Positions 19,344-28,207 of a stretch of 64,000 nt of DNA are shown here, one piece after another (within the stretch, counting starts at the first letter, position 1; each line of letters starts with the position of its first letter). Origin of the DNA: Andalucia godoyi (lineage: Eukaryota; Discoba; Jakobea; Jakobida; Andaluciidae); NCBI GenBank assembly GCA_009859145.1, contig VRVR01000023.1:124001-188000 (forward strand), read 5' to 3'. The position numbers and the translations under genes were made by a program. The notes beneath the pieces are model-generated. The model made no database searches. It worked only from the letters and a program-made list of their open reading frames with translations, and was not told the DNA's origin.

Positions 19344-19906
19344 TTTTTTTTTTGCTCGTTCTTCACCGTCTCGTGTCGAAACCAAACCACCTCTCCTCTT
19401 CTTCTTCCTCCCGTATCTGCTTTTGAAGAAGATAGTTAAAAAAACCCCTTATTTCTCTCTTCTCGTTTTTTTTCTCTTCTACTCTTTTTAAAATTAAAAA
19501 TAATAATTCCCCTTCTTCAGAGGTTCGATGCCAAACGAAAAACCAGCAACAAAAAAAAAGAAAAGATGAGCAAAAACGGGTTTCCAACAAGCCTTTTTTC
19601 ACAAAGGCTCGCACTGATGTCGAGCTGAGAAAGATCCGGCAGCGGACAGAAAATGGCCCGCGTACGGTAACGCATTCTTTTTGATGCTTTGATGCTGAGA
19701 GGCTTTCTTTTGGGATGGGCGAAAGTCTCCCCCTTTCTTTTCCTGCGTTTCTTTACTGGTGGTGTTTTGATTATTACTATTATTTGTTATTATTATTATT
19801 ATTATTATTTCTCTTTTTGCTTGTCTTTAGGTAGGCAATTGCAGAAACACAATATTTTCTTCTTTCTATTCTTTCTTTCTTTTCCTTTTTTGTTTTTGTT
19901 TTGAGG
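19344..19906. promoter_or_regulatory. Divergent upstream region of eIF2D and the G-patch gene
   Basis: 563 bp between divergent starts. T-rich with an ATT/TTA microsatellite (about 19775-19810). A splice-donor-like GGTAAC near 19670 and the TTTTGAG just before the G-patch ATG leave room for a 5' intron, but I cannot prove one. Confidence 0.4.
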
Positions 19907-21007
19907 ATGCAGTCGAATGATCCGAATAACACTCGCTGGGCCAAGAACAGCAGCTCGATTGGACACATGCTGCTTGCAAAGATGGGCTGGCAAGCAGGGA
20001 ATGGACTTGGGGCTGCGCAGCAGGGGACGACGACGCATATTCGAGTTGCAGCGCGAAGCAGCACGGAAAACACAGTTGGAATTGGTGCAGACAAGATCAA
20101 GATGGACCATGTATCAGAACATATTGATGAATTCAACTCTGTCCTGATGAAGCTGCAGTCTGCTCACAAAGTGCATTCCACTCGCGGTATAGACAGGATG
20201 GATAGCATGGACAATGTGGACGGTGTGGACGGTGCGAGCATTGGTGATGGTATTACAAAGAAGGAGGGAGTTGTATATGGATCGAAGAGAGTGACGTACA
20301 ATCGTATCAAGACAGCAAAGATGGTCCAGTCGTATTCGGATCAGGACTTGGCAAATATCCTCGGAAAGTACACTGTCGATCGGAAAGGCGGAGCAAAGTC
20401 CAGTGGGCCGTCTGATCCGCAACTAATTTCAGGCGCGGAAAGTGGTGATCGTGAGCGTGACTGTGATCGAGATGGCTGTGGCGCTGTTCTTCGAAGTGTC
20501 TCCTCTGGGTCGCTAGAGGCTTTCGAACATGAAATTCAGATGCTCAAAGAAACAGACTCGCAAAGAGTGATCAAGGATATGGAAAAGAGTCGGAAGAAGG
20601 AAATGAAGAAGAGCAGAAAGACAGACAAAAAGGAAGAAAAGTCGGACAAAAAGAAAGATAAGAAAGACAAGAAGAATGAAAAGAAAGAGAGAAAAGAAAA
20701 GACTGTGCAGTCTGAACAATCGGACAACTCGGAGGCATCCAAAGAGTCCAGCAACATGGAAACGAATGAAAAGAAGGCCCGCAAAGATAAGGGGGATAAG
20801 AAGAGTCGGAAAGTGATAAAGGAAGCTGAAAGCAGCAGCACTGCGAGCACTGATAGCTGTGATGGAGAAGATAGGGAAAAAAAGAAGAGGAAGCGGGGCC
20901 GCATGGAGGAAACTGTCTCATCTTCTGAATCCGAAGAACACAGTTCGAAAAAGAAGAAGAGAAGGACTTCCTCGAACTCTTCTTCTGTAGATGCTTCGAT
21001 GCCGTAG
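19907..21007 (+). CDS. G-patch protein, PINX1/Gno1-like
   Basis: 366 residues from the ATG at 19907. The N terminus reads N-N-T-R-W, then a G-patch (G-H-M-L-L-A-K-M-G-W-Q-A-G-N-G-L-G) followed by Q-Q-G-T-T-T-H-I-R-V. This continues with F-N-S-V-L-M-K-L and S-K-R-V-T-Y-N-R-I-K-T-A-K, then D-L-A-N-I-L-G-K. That order is typical of PINX1/Gno1, which activates the Prp43 helicase in ribosome biogenesis and binds telomerase in animals and yeast. The C-terminal half is Lys/Glu/Ser-rich and disordered with K-K-x-K-K nucleolar signals. PINX1 usually has about 15 more N-terminal residues, so a short upstream exon could be missing. Confidence 0.85.
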   Translation: MQSNDPNNTRWAKNSSSIGHMLLAKMGWQAGNGLGAAQQGTTTHIRVAARSSTENTVGIGADKIKMDHVSEHIDEFNSVLMKLQSAHKVHSTRGIDRMDSMDNVDGVDGASIGDGITKKEGVVYGSKRVTYNRIKTAKMVQSYSDQDLANILGKYTVDRKGGAKSSGPSDPQLISGAESGDRERDCDRDGCGAVLRSVSSGSLEAFEHEIQMLKETDSQRVIKDMEKSRKKEMKKSRKTDKKEEKSDKKKDKKDKKNEKKERKEKTVQSEQSDNSEASKESSNMETNEKKARKDKGDKKSRKVIKEAESSSTASTDSCDGEDREKKKRKRGRMEETVSSSESEEHSSKKKKRRTSSNSSSVDASMP

Positions 21008-21357
21008 CAACGCTGATTCTCGACCGTGGATTTTCCGCCTGTTCACTGTTGGGCACTGTTCTCTCTTCTCGCTGTCATACTTTCTGCTTGCAACAAACTC
21101 TGATCTCCGTAGAATTGGTTTTCGCGTCAAGCCGACTTCACTCGGCGTCGTTGCGGCCTCACCCATCGTTCTTTGCCGGTTTCCTTTTCCTCCCGCTAGA
21201 GTTTGCGAGATTCAATCGTCGAATGCATTGGGAGTGATTCTGCAGCGTCCTTTGTCCATTGGAGACATGGCGCATCGACAAGCCAGTTCTTTACACATAC
21301 ATGTTTATCATTCATATTTTCTTTCTTTCTTCTTCTTCTTAATTACACAGCATTCAT
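21008..21357. other. Convergent 3' region between the G-patch gene and MED10
   Basis: 350 bp, no gene supported. T-rich near MED10. Confidence 0.4.
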
Positions 21358-21732
21358 TTACTCATTCACCATCATTTGTTGATCTTGCTCGTTCGAGTAC
21401 TGTCTCGTCTGGGAAATCAGTGACGTCGCAAGTGCATCGAGAGCATCCTTTGCGACGATGGATTCCGTCCATTCTCTCTGATACACTCGAACAGCATTCA
21501 CAAGAAACCGATCTGGATTCTCCTCTGCATCCACCATCTGCAGAACTTGCAAAGGAATCTGCGTGACAGGGACGTCTCCAAGTGCCTTCAGACTGTTCAG
21601 ATGCGCAACAAAATCACCGAGTCTGGCGTCCAGCGTTAATCGAGTATCAGGACCAAGGTCTTCAAGCGCAGCAAGCACAGACTTGCAATCGTGCAACAGA
21701 GTATTAATGCTCTTCTCAAGCGCTGTTGTCAT
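21358..21732 (-). CDS. MED10: Mediator complex subunit 10
   Basis: 124 residues from the ATG at 21732 (M-T-T-A-L-E-K); human MED10 has 135. The diagnostic C-terminal part is I-P-L-Q-V-L-Q-M-V-D-A-E-E-N-P-D-R-F, which aligns with V-P-L-E-V-F-E-Y-I-D-x-x-x-N-P in known MED10, followed by a helix ending S-L-I-S-Q. The N-terminal helix also fits (L-G-D-F-V-A-H-L-N-S-L). MED10 sits in the Mediator middle module and is needed for activated transcription. A longer frame upstream of the chosen ATG is Arg/Val-rich and not conserved. Confidence 0.88.
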   Translation of the reverse strand: MTTALEKSINTLLHDCKSVLAALEDLGPDTRLTLDARLGDFVAHLNSLKALGDVPVTQIPLQVLQMVDAEENPDRFLVNAVRVYQREWTESIVAKDALDALATSLISQTRQYSNEQDQQMMVNE

Positions 21733-22192
21733 TCTCTTCTTCTTGTTCTTGCTCCTCCTTCTCCTATGGCGACAAACAATGACAAAACAATAACGACGAC
21801 GATGAACCCCGTACAGCTGCAGCAAAAAAACAAAAACGACACCAACAATGAAAAGATGCTTTTGAGTGCATCCGTCGACAGCGGTCAACCTTCACTTTCA
21901 CACCTGTCAGTGGGCGTCCCCGTGTACGTTTGTACGTACACGGTTATCATTGGAGAATGGCTTGTTTGATTGATTTGAGAGTCTTTGGATATAAGGAAAG
22001 TTCTTGCGCAGATTCCGAAAGACCTCGGCACGCCAGAGGAGCGTACGTCTCACTTCATTTTTTCTGTTTTTCTTCTTCATGTTTTCAGAAGAGTTGTGTT
22101 GTTTTATGTTTTTTTGTGTTTTGATCTAACCTTTTCAGTCTATTTTCGTTTGTTGTTGTTGAATGATCGTGTTGACGATTGCTTCTTGATCC
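21733..22192. promoter_or_regulatory. Divergent upstream region of MED10 and the RING gene
   Basis: 460 bp. A short frame at 21985-22041 (M-D-I-R-K-V-L-A-Q-I-P-K-D-L-G) ends at a GTACGT donor-like site, and a CTAAC branch-like site with TTTTCAG acceptor lies at about 22127-22139. This could be a 5' exon and intron of the RING gene, but the joined frame does not reach the RING, so I leave it out. Confidence 0.35.
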
Positions 22193-22897
22193 ATGATGAG
22201 CAGCCAAGTTGTGCGGACCATGTATAAAGTCCTTGTTTGCCCGTGTGCGATCCCGTGGTATTGCTGCGAGCTCTTCGCGATTGCATTCTTGGAGGAGTGC
22301 GGAAAACATGGAAAAGCAACAGCACTGTTCGACACCTGGTCAGCAATGTGGAATCCCTTTGCTTGTGGTGCAAATGCGGATGGGTGCAGCGTTACGGGGA
22401 CGTCGGTCGAGAGGCAGGCAGCTGTGGATGCGCTCGGATGGATGTTTGCTCCACCACCGTCACAAGATAGCATGGCGGCACCAGGAGCCGCGGGAGAGAC
22501 AGCAAGCAGCGCGGTACAGCATTCTTCTCCGTCAGTCCACCCGAGGTCTTCCAGCGTGGCGACGGATATTGAAACTCCGCATGAAAGAGAGTGTCCATCG
22601 ACAGTTGTACAAAAAAATGACGGGGAGTGTTGCGAAAAGAAGCTGGATGAGGATAGAAATGAGGATGAGGAGGAGGTGGAGGAGCACGCTGATTGCAATG
22701 AGGATCTGGACGACTCTTGCAGAATATGCTTTGAGAACAAGATCAACACAGTGATTGACGATTGCGGACACACTGTGATTTGTCTAAAGTGCGCAACCAG
22801 CGGGCTGCGGCTCTGTCCAATTTGCAGATCAAAAATCAAGTCCATCGTATGCTTGCGAGATGAAACATTCAAAATCGAAGGGCCAGAAACAGAATGA
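22193..22897 (+). CDS. C3HC4 RING-finger protein, probable E3 ubiquitin ligase
   Basis: 234 residues. The only recognisable domain is a C-terminal RING (about residues 173-220): C-R-I-C-F-E-N-K, D-C-G-H-T-V-I-C-L-K-C, then C-P-I-C-R-S-K-I. This compact C3HC4 type occurs in MGRN1/LOG2, IAP and neuralized ligases, usually at the extreme C terminus as here. The N-terminal 45 residues have a Cys-rich hydrophobic stretch (V-C-P-C-A-I-P-W-Y-C-C) that could be palmitoylated or membrane-associated. The middle is acidic and Glu-rich. The start is the first of two adjacent Met codons and may change if an upstream intron exists. Confidence 0.82.
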   Translation: MMSSQVVRTMYKVLVCPCAIPWYCCELFAIAFLEECGKHGKATALFDTWSAMWNPFACGANADGCSVTGTSVERQAAVDALGWMFAPPPSQDSMAAPGAAGETASSAVQHSSPSVHPRSSSVATDIETPHERECPSTVVQKNDGECCEKKLDEDRNEDEEEVEEHADCNEDLDDSCRICFENKINTVIDDCGHTVICLKCATSGLRLCPICRSKIKSIVCLRDETFKIEGPETE

Positions 22898-23011
22898 AGA
22901 TGATCATATTTTAAATAAAAATGAACCAAGAGGATATGCATCATTTTTGCCATCTTTTACATTTCCTCCTCCAGAGCGCGAGAGCAAATAGCAACTGTCG
23001 ATTACTTCTGG

Positions 23012-23281
23012 TCAGTGACTGTGCGTTGCATTATGATCTTCATCACGAAGTCGAGCTCGACGAACCTCTGCGGATGCCTTTCCGCCTCTCGAGGCAAGCC
23101 TTTTTCGCTCCTCGGGATCCAGTCGTGCAAATCCACGCGGATGCTTTGACAACAAATCAGTGGTTGCGGCTTGCGATTCAAGACCTGCTTTCAGCTCATT
23201 AAGAGCAAAGGACCGGGAAGCAGATCGAGAGGTTGTATCGATGAATCCTCTTGCAAACAGCCTCTTCAAAACAGCTGTCAT
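23012..23281 (-). CDS. Small basic protein with KGG-like motif
   Basis: 89 residues. Near the centre, G-F-A-R-L-D-P-E-E-R-K-R-L-A-S-R-G-G-K-A-S resembles the KGG motif of small bacterial and fungal stress proteins (G-F-x-x-M-D-x-x-K-x-R-E-I-A-S-K-G-G). The N-terminal 25 residues are Arg-rich without acids (L-K-R-L-F-A-R-G-F), a possible mitochondrial presequence. Function unknown. The gene lies between the RING gene and a transposon relic. A short single frame with a plausible motif gives moderate confidence. Confidence 0.45.
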   Translation of the reverse strand: MTAVLKRLFARGFIDTTSRSASRSFALNELKAGLESQAATTDLLSKHPRGFARLDPEERKRLASRGGKASAEVRRARLRDEDHNATHSH

Positions 23282-23535
23282 TTCCTTTCTTCTACAAGCA
23301 CACTCGTACGCAAATGTCGAAAAGGAAAGGATCAGTACAAAAAGAGAAGCAAAGCAAACTCAATTCGAAGCGGTTGCACACACTGACGGTACAAAAAAAC
23401 ACATCGACCTGAACGGCGGAGTACTTCGAGTTTTGATAACATAACAAACAATTTGAATCTCTGCGAGAAATAAAAAACACCGCTGCCACTTATTGCGATA
23501 TGATGAAGCAATCTGAAGCGCACGCAAACAAAAAC

Positions 23536-24036
23536 ACGCCGCGGCGCTGCATTCTCGCACAGTGACGCTCATTTCTTATATTGTCCATGCAACGCACCAT
23601 GTACGCCACGCCCGCAACGCTGCGCAAGACCCATGACATCTCCACCGACGCTGGGCCGCCGTCAGGAAAGATCGCCAAGACGACAACTGCGCGGCAGCGG
23701 CTGCTCTGCAAATCGCGCGAATTCGCGGGGCGGCAGGTGTCGATTGTGACTTGTGACGGAGGAGTGCACGTCTAAAGCGTGCGGCCGTTGCGGGGGAAAT
23801 CCATCGCAAGTTGTGTGGAAGCAAGGTGCGTTTTGCTGCCCATCGTGCAAAATGCACGATCGACCGCGATTGGAACAGTGCGCCCGACATCTACATCTGT
23901 GTTAAGAACGTCTCGCATGCCGTGGGCCGTGGTGGGGCCCACCTCCTTCCCAATCATGATATGCATGTTGTTGGGTTGCAGCATTGATTATGGGTGATCA
24001 GCGATGAATATCCGTGGCTAGTGTACAATGTAGGCG
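23536..24036 (+). mobile_element. Fanzor/TnpB-like transposon relic A (internally deleted, frameshifted)
   Basis: About 500 bp sharing both ends with relic D. The 5' part begins at ACGCC and encodes M-Q-R-T-M-Y-A-T; the 3' part encodes the end of an OrfB zinc-ribbon nuclease. In one frame it reads V-T-E-E-C-T-S-K-A-C-G-R-C-G and F-C-C-P-S-C; in another, E-I-H-R-K-L-C-G-S-K-V and C-T-I-D-R-D-W-N. At least two indels therefore break the gene. C-x2-C...C-x2-C followed by D-R-D-x-N is the signature of TnpB/Fanzor zinc ribbon plus RuvC-III. The right end is AGTGTACAATGTAGGCG. The middle of the nuclease is absent, so this is a non-autonomous dead copy. Confidence 0.72.
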
Positions 24037-24294
24037 TCAACTCTCGGTCACATATTCTGAGCCCAACGGCGAGTGCATTCGCTGCACAGAAAGGCCGTGC
24101 AATAAGTCGGGTGGGTGAGAAAAAGAACCGCCTCGGCCCCCCGGAAGTCGACTCCTTCCTTTGTCATTATAGTCATCTTATGAAGAAGAAGGACGGGGGG
24201 AAAAAAAAAAAGAAAAAAAAAGGAGAAAAGAAAGAGCGTTGGCTGGACGTCCACGGAAGATGCTGCATGCATATTCGATTCCATGTCACCACGC

Positions 24295-25842
24295 TTACAG
24301 AGAATTTTCTGCATCGCTTTGGTTGCCCATGTTCAAATACCGCGAAGAAACTGTACCCATGGCCCGTTTCTGTTTAACGTACGCATACGCACCTAAAACA
24401 ATAACCAGGATCAGAAAGATTCCGAGTAAAATGATGGAATACTCTTCGGCGGAGATCCCATGGTTCGCTGGATGCGCTGCTCTACTGTCATCGTGGCCAT
24501 TCGCATGATGGATGCTACGGATGACGAACTCATCCATGGGTTTTCCGGAATCAGCGTCCAGCGCCGTGACGATCAGTTCGTCCCGATCGACATCAACCGT
24601 GATCTCGACGTACCCATGAAAGGCTGCATTTCGCACCGCAGACCATTCTGGATGAGGAATTTGGAACGTCGAGACCAGTTCTCTTCCGCCAATTCCCGCA
24701 ACGACATGAACGGGCGCCCGGGGCTCTTCGTAAGCGTACAGTTCCGTCTTTTGCACCAGGATTGATTTTCCATCTTCACTCATCATCACTGGAAACGATC
24801 GTTCATAGGCGTGCACATGCCCTGCGAGAATCAAATCTACTCCGTACGTACTAAGCATCCAGTCGATGTACCCCCGGATATCGAGGGCGGAGCCGTGCTT
24901 TTCGTTGGAACAAAAAAGAGGTCTATGCAACACAAGGATGATCCATGGAACACGCATTCGGTTCACTTCTTCACTCGCAGCTTCAAGGTCCGACAGCAAA
25001 AATGCGTACTGCGCAGAAGAAGGGTCGATCTGGTGCTCCGATGAAACGAAAACGAAATGCACTGGACCGACATCCAACGAGTACCAAAACTGTCCCTGTC
25101 TGAGATTTCCAGGTGTTTCGAATCGTGCAATATACGAAGAAAACTTTGACTGATCGTCGTGAATGTCCGGCTCACGTTCATGGTTGCCAACTGCGGTCAG
25201 CAACACCCGATTGGACGCATACTGTTGGATGATTTCCGAAGCAGCATCCCAGACAGACTGTCCAGCATAATAGGAATTTGCATAGGAGATGTCTCCACCG
25301 TGCACAACCAACGAATAGCGATCGATATTGGATGCTAGACGGTCGCTTGTCCTTTGCGCAACCGCATCGGCACCCGTATCTGCGACAAATGCAAACCGGA
25401 AAATACTACCAGTCTGTTTCAGGTACTCCTGAGCGCTGGGCGACGGAGCCGATACAAACCGGGAAGAAAACATCAGAGAGGCCTGGCCATCCAGCACAGA
25501 GTACTGAAACGTAGCTTCAGAGGTCAGATTGGTCGAGAAAACACATTTCGAAATGGAGCGGTTCGAAAAGAGGGCCACAGTCTGTATCGCTGCTTTTGGA
25601 ATCACCACAACTGGCCCATTAGGAACTTTCTGATACGCAACATGCACATCCGAGTCATCCAAATCGAAAACTGTGTACGTGAGCACTGTGTTCCGCTCCA
25701 AATTGACGGATAAATGGACTTGGGATACGGATGGAACGAGTGCGAAGCACAATGCTGTGGGAGCGAAACTCAAAGCCACAGCTACAGCCACAGCCGCAAT
25801 GTTCAAAGGAAGCCGCAGTTCCAAACAGCTACAGTGTCTCAT
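24295..25842 (-). CDS. Purple acid phosphatase-like metallophosphoesterase, membrane-anchored
   Basis: 515 residues from the ATG at 25842 (M-R-H-C-S-C). A signal peptide covers about residues 1-32 (hydrophobic I-A-A-V-A-V-A-V-A-L core). A beta-sandwich N domain precedes the phosphatase domain, which has all five metal-binding blocks: A-D-T-G-A-D, G-G-D-I-S-Y, G-N-H-E, V-L-H-R-P and G-H-V-H-A-Y-E-R. Near the C terminus, I-I-L-L-G-I-F-L-I-L-V-I-V-L is one transmembrane helix with a short Arg/Lys cytosolic tail. Purple acid phosphatases use an Fe-metal centre to hydrolyse phosphomonoesters, here outside the cell or in vacuole/lysosome lumen. Most family members lack a membrane anchor. Relics A and B flank the gene. 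Confidence 0.92.
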   Translation of the reverse strand: MRHCSCLELRLPLNIAAVAVAVALSFAPTALCFALVPSVSQVHLSVNLERNTVLTYTVFDLDDSDVHVAYQKVPNGPVVVIPKAAIQTVALFSNRSISKCVFSTNLTSEATFQYSVLDGQASLMFSSRFVSAPSPSAQEYLKQTGSIFRFAFVADTGADAVAQRTSDRLASNIDRYSLVVHGGDISYANSYYAGQSVWDAASEIIQQYASNRVLLTAVGNHEREPDIHDDQSKFSSYIARFETPGNLRQGQFWYSLDVGPVHFVFVSSEHQIDPSSAQYAFLLSDLEAASEEVNRMRVPWIILVLHRPLFCSNEKHGSALDIRGYIDWMLSTYGVDLILAGHVHAYERSFPVMMSEDGKSILVQKTELYAYEEPRAPVHVVAGIGGRELVSTFQIPHPEWSAVRNAAFHGYVEITVDVDRDELIVTALDADSGKPMDEFVIRSIHHANGHDDSRAAHPANHGISAEEYSIILLGIFLILVIVLGAYAYVKQKRAMGTVSSRYLNMGNQSDAENSL

Positions 25843-25930
25843 GCTGAGAAGCCTCCCCACCCCAGATCACTCTGAAGAACCCTTCTCTTTGTTCGTGTTT
25901 GGCAGACGGGGAGTGCCAAGCGAGCCGCTG

Positions 25931-26655
25931 AATAATAACACGCCATTGTGTCATGCATACGGAAGGAAGTGCCCATAAACAGACACGGTCGATACTGGCC
26001 GACACTAGCACGTTTGCTTCACAGGAATTCGTGCTTACGCACGCTCGGCCAAAATTCAGCCGGTGACACAGGCTCCGCATTTTCGACACTATTTAACGCA
26101 GCATCCGTAGCCATCTATTCTATCATTCGTTGGTTTCGTTTTTTGGCTTCACTTTTTTAATTCAAACATGGGCGTGAGTGCGCTGGGATGACGCATTCGC
26201 CTACGCCTACGCCGCTCGATACAGGGTCTCCTAGGTCCCGCAGACCTCCTAAGAGACCACGTGTCACTGCGCCTACCGCCTCTTCCTCTCGTATCTCCTG
26301 TTGCATCAATCGCTGCAACTGAGGACACGAAAGCGCCTGCTGCTAGGGCCGTCGGATTCAAAATGCACCCTTCTCAGGAACAACGTGTCACGCTGAGAAA
26401 GCGGCGGAGGAGTGCACGTCCAAATCGTGCGGGCGCTGCGGTGAGATCCATGCACGTCGAGGCGGCAGCTAAAAAGTGTTTGCATGTCCCGCGTGTAGCT
26501 CGCAGATTCATCGAGATTGGGAACGGAGAGCGGAACATTTATCTGAAGAACGCCATGAGGCGTGTTGGGGGCCTATCCCCTTTCCGGCGACGGGATGCAA
26601 GATTGAATATGCATGTCTATTCGTAGATATGCATATTCAGTGTATAATGTAGGCG
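25931..26655 (+). mobile_element. Fanzor/TnpB-like transposon relic B (N and C ends joined)
   Basis: About 725 bp. The 5' leader (25931-26160) is shared with relic C. A frame from GTG 26261 reaches V-G-F-K-M-H-P-S-Q-E-Q-R-V-T-L-R-K, which looks like the first helix of TnpB/Fanzor proteins (Y-P-T-x-E-Q-x-x-x-L). It then joins near 26400, out of frame, the C-terminal zinc ribbon: E-C-T-S-K-S-C-G-R-C-G-E-I-H, an in-frame TAA, K-V-F-A-C-P-A-C-S-S-Q-I-H-R-D-W-E. The central RuvC region is missing. The right end is AGTGTATAATGTAGGCG. The left end lies 89 bp from the phosphatase start codon, so the relic occupies that gene's upstream region. Confidence 0.75.
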
Positions 26656-27352
26656 AACATCCTCAGCGAAGCGCAACTGTAGTCATACAAGATTTTTTTT
26701 GTCGGGTGTCGTGTCTTGCTCAGCCGCTCCTTCGCCCTCGTCCCTGCTTCGACGTTCTTCAACGGCTGTCTGTCAATTCTCGACAGAAATGGATGGGTCG
26801 ATTCAGCTTGCATCTGCAATTTGCGGTTTGGTGCAGCCTGTTGCAATCTGCGGTGATCTTCCTGAGGGATGCGTACGAGCAATTGGCCAAATCCCTGACC
26901 CATTTCGCGACGATCCATGGATCTCATGCCGTTCGAACCTGCTTGCTTCCACAGAATGCTCGCTTCCAGATCGGGTGAGCACTTTCCAGTGCGTGTGCTT
27001 TGACGATCATGCAGAATGAGTCGTGCCTTTTTTTTTTCGTTTTGCCACTTTCCCCTGTTTTCTCCAGTCCACCCCCCTCCTCCTCCCCCTTGCTCGCTCA
27101 AAAGGACGACGACATTAATCACCGACTTTCATTCGACTTTCTCTTTTTTTCCCCCTTTTCTCTTCCTTTTCTTTTGCTCCTCAATTTGCACATAACAACT
27201 GGCAGTTGCGAAGTATCTTTCCGTTCCCCTCCCACAGCGAATCCTCTTATTTCTTTTTATTTAAAAGTTTTAAAGGGGTTTTTATAAAAAGCAGCGATTC
27301 TCCTCTCTCCTCCTCTCTCCTCCTCCGCTCCATTTCTTGGACGTTTTGCGAA
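26656..27352. other. Intergenic upstream of PVR/GWQ gene 1
   Basis: 697 bp with overlapping open frames of 105-160 codons on both strands, none recognisable. The last 200 bp are pyrimidine-rich (TCTCC repeats at 27299-27330), probably promoter and leader. Confidence 0.4.
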
Positions 27353-28207
27353 ATGGGCAATTCTTTTGGAAAATCAGAGCCGAAAAGCTCCCCTGTGCGC
27401 ATTGTCTCTGTTCCGTCCAGGAGGTCTGCCCCCAGTTCATCATCGTCGAGAACAACTGCCAGCGCAGATAGGGCGAATGCATTCGTGAGCACTTCTGTTG
27501 CAGATGCACATGCCGTGAAAAGACCGCATCGTCGGCAACAAGTGATCGAAGAAGACCCAGATGCACAACCGTCGCCATTGGAGGGTATGCGTTTGCTGGG
27601 GCAGCACGAAGAATGCTCCGAGGACACGCTCCGAGAACAATCAGCGAGTACAGACGTGGATCGATGCGTCGTGGCGTTCCAGAACAATTCAAAATTCCCT
27701 GTTCGTGTGTGCATCGCCGGAGTCCGATCCGTGTCGAAAGGATCTGCAAAGCCGGTTATGGCCGAGTTCTTGCTGATGCCACATGTCAGCAGGCCTGTGA
27801 TTGTGCAGAACATCTATCGGGTTATTGCAATTGAGACGAACCAAGGATGGCAGCGGGCATCAATGAACTTGGATGGTTCATTTTTTGATAACTGTGGAGA
27901 CCCTAGCGAACTGACTGCAGAAGAAAAGGAAGAGGATGCGAGAGGCAGCCCACTCAAAAGAAGAGGAGACAGTGCAAAGTTTCGCGCAATCCGCGTGACG
28001 CTCACTTCCGGGGTCTTTCTAGATGGTGTCATCGACCGGTCTGCCCACTTGGTGCATGTCCATGGATTTGGCAAGATTTCTTCAATTCGGCACGAAGGAA
28101 CGACAGATTCTGAACTCCGCAGACGTCTCGTGAGTTTACGCTGTTCCAGGCGCGATACCACGTCATCTGTCCTTCAAAAAGTACCAGAACAGCCATCGGT
28201 ATTTTGA
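27353..28207 (+). CDS. PVR/GWQ family protein 1, possible N-myristoylation
   Basis: 284 residues from the ATG at 27353; the in-frame upstream codons are non-coding in character. The protein starts M-G-N-S-F-G-K-S, which fits the myristoylation consensus M-G-x-x-x-S/T loosely and has Ser at position 4, with basic residues after it. A Ser/Arg-rich disordered stretch leads to a globular core shared with three other genes in this window: V-V-A-F-Q-N-N-S-K-F-P-V-R-V (about 102-115), a strand ending in F-L-L-M-P, and V-I-A-I-E-T-N-Q-G-W-Q-R (about 155-166). PVR and GWQ are 50 residues apart. The core looks like beta strands and matches no family I know. Two further family genes follow directly. Confidence 0.8.
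   Translation: MGNSFGKSEPKSSPVRIVSVPSRRSAPSSSSSRTTASADRANAFVSTSVADAHAVKRPHRRQQVIEEDPDAQPSPLEGMRLLGQHEECSEDTLREQSASTDVDRCVVAFQNNSKFPVRVCIAGVRSVSKGSAKPVMAEFLLMPHVSRPVIVQNIYRVIAIETNQGWQRASMNLDGSFFDNCGDPSELTAEEKEEDARGSPLKRRGDSAKFRAIRVTLTSGVFLDGVIDRSAHLVHVHGFGKISSIRHEGTTDSELRRRLVSLRCSRRDTTSSVLQKVPEQPSVF

Noticed and set aside
20513-21056. Several minus-strand frames rich in Phe, Ser and Leu
   Set aside because: Antisense shadows of the Lys/Glu-rich tail of the G-patch protein.
26613-27122. Overlapping frames of 106-161 codons on both strands downstream of relic B
   Set aside because: Three frames are about equally open and none has a recognisable domain, so no one frame can be preferred.
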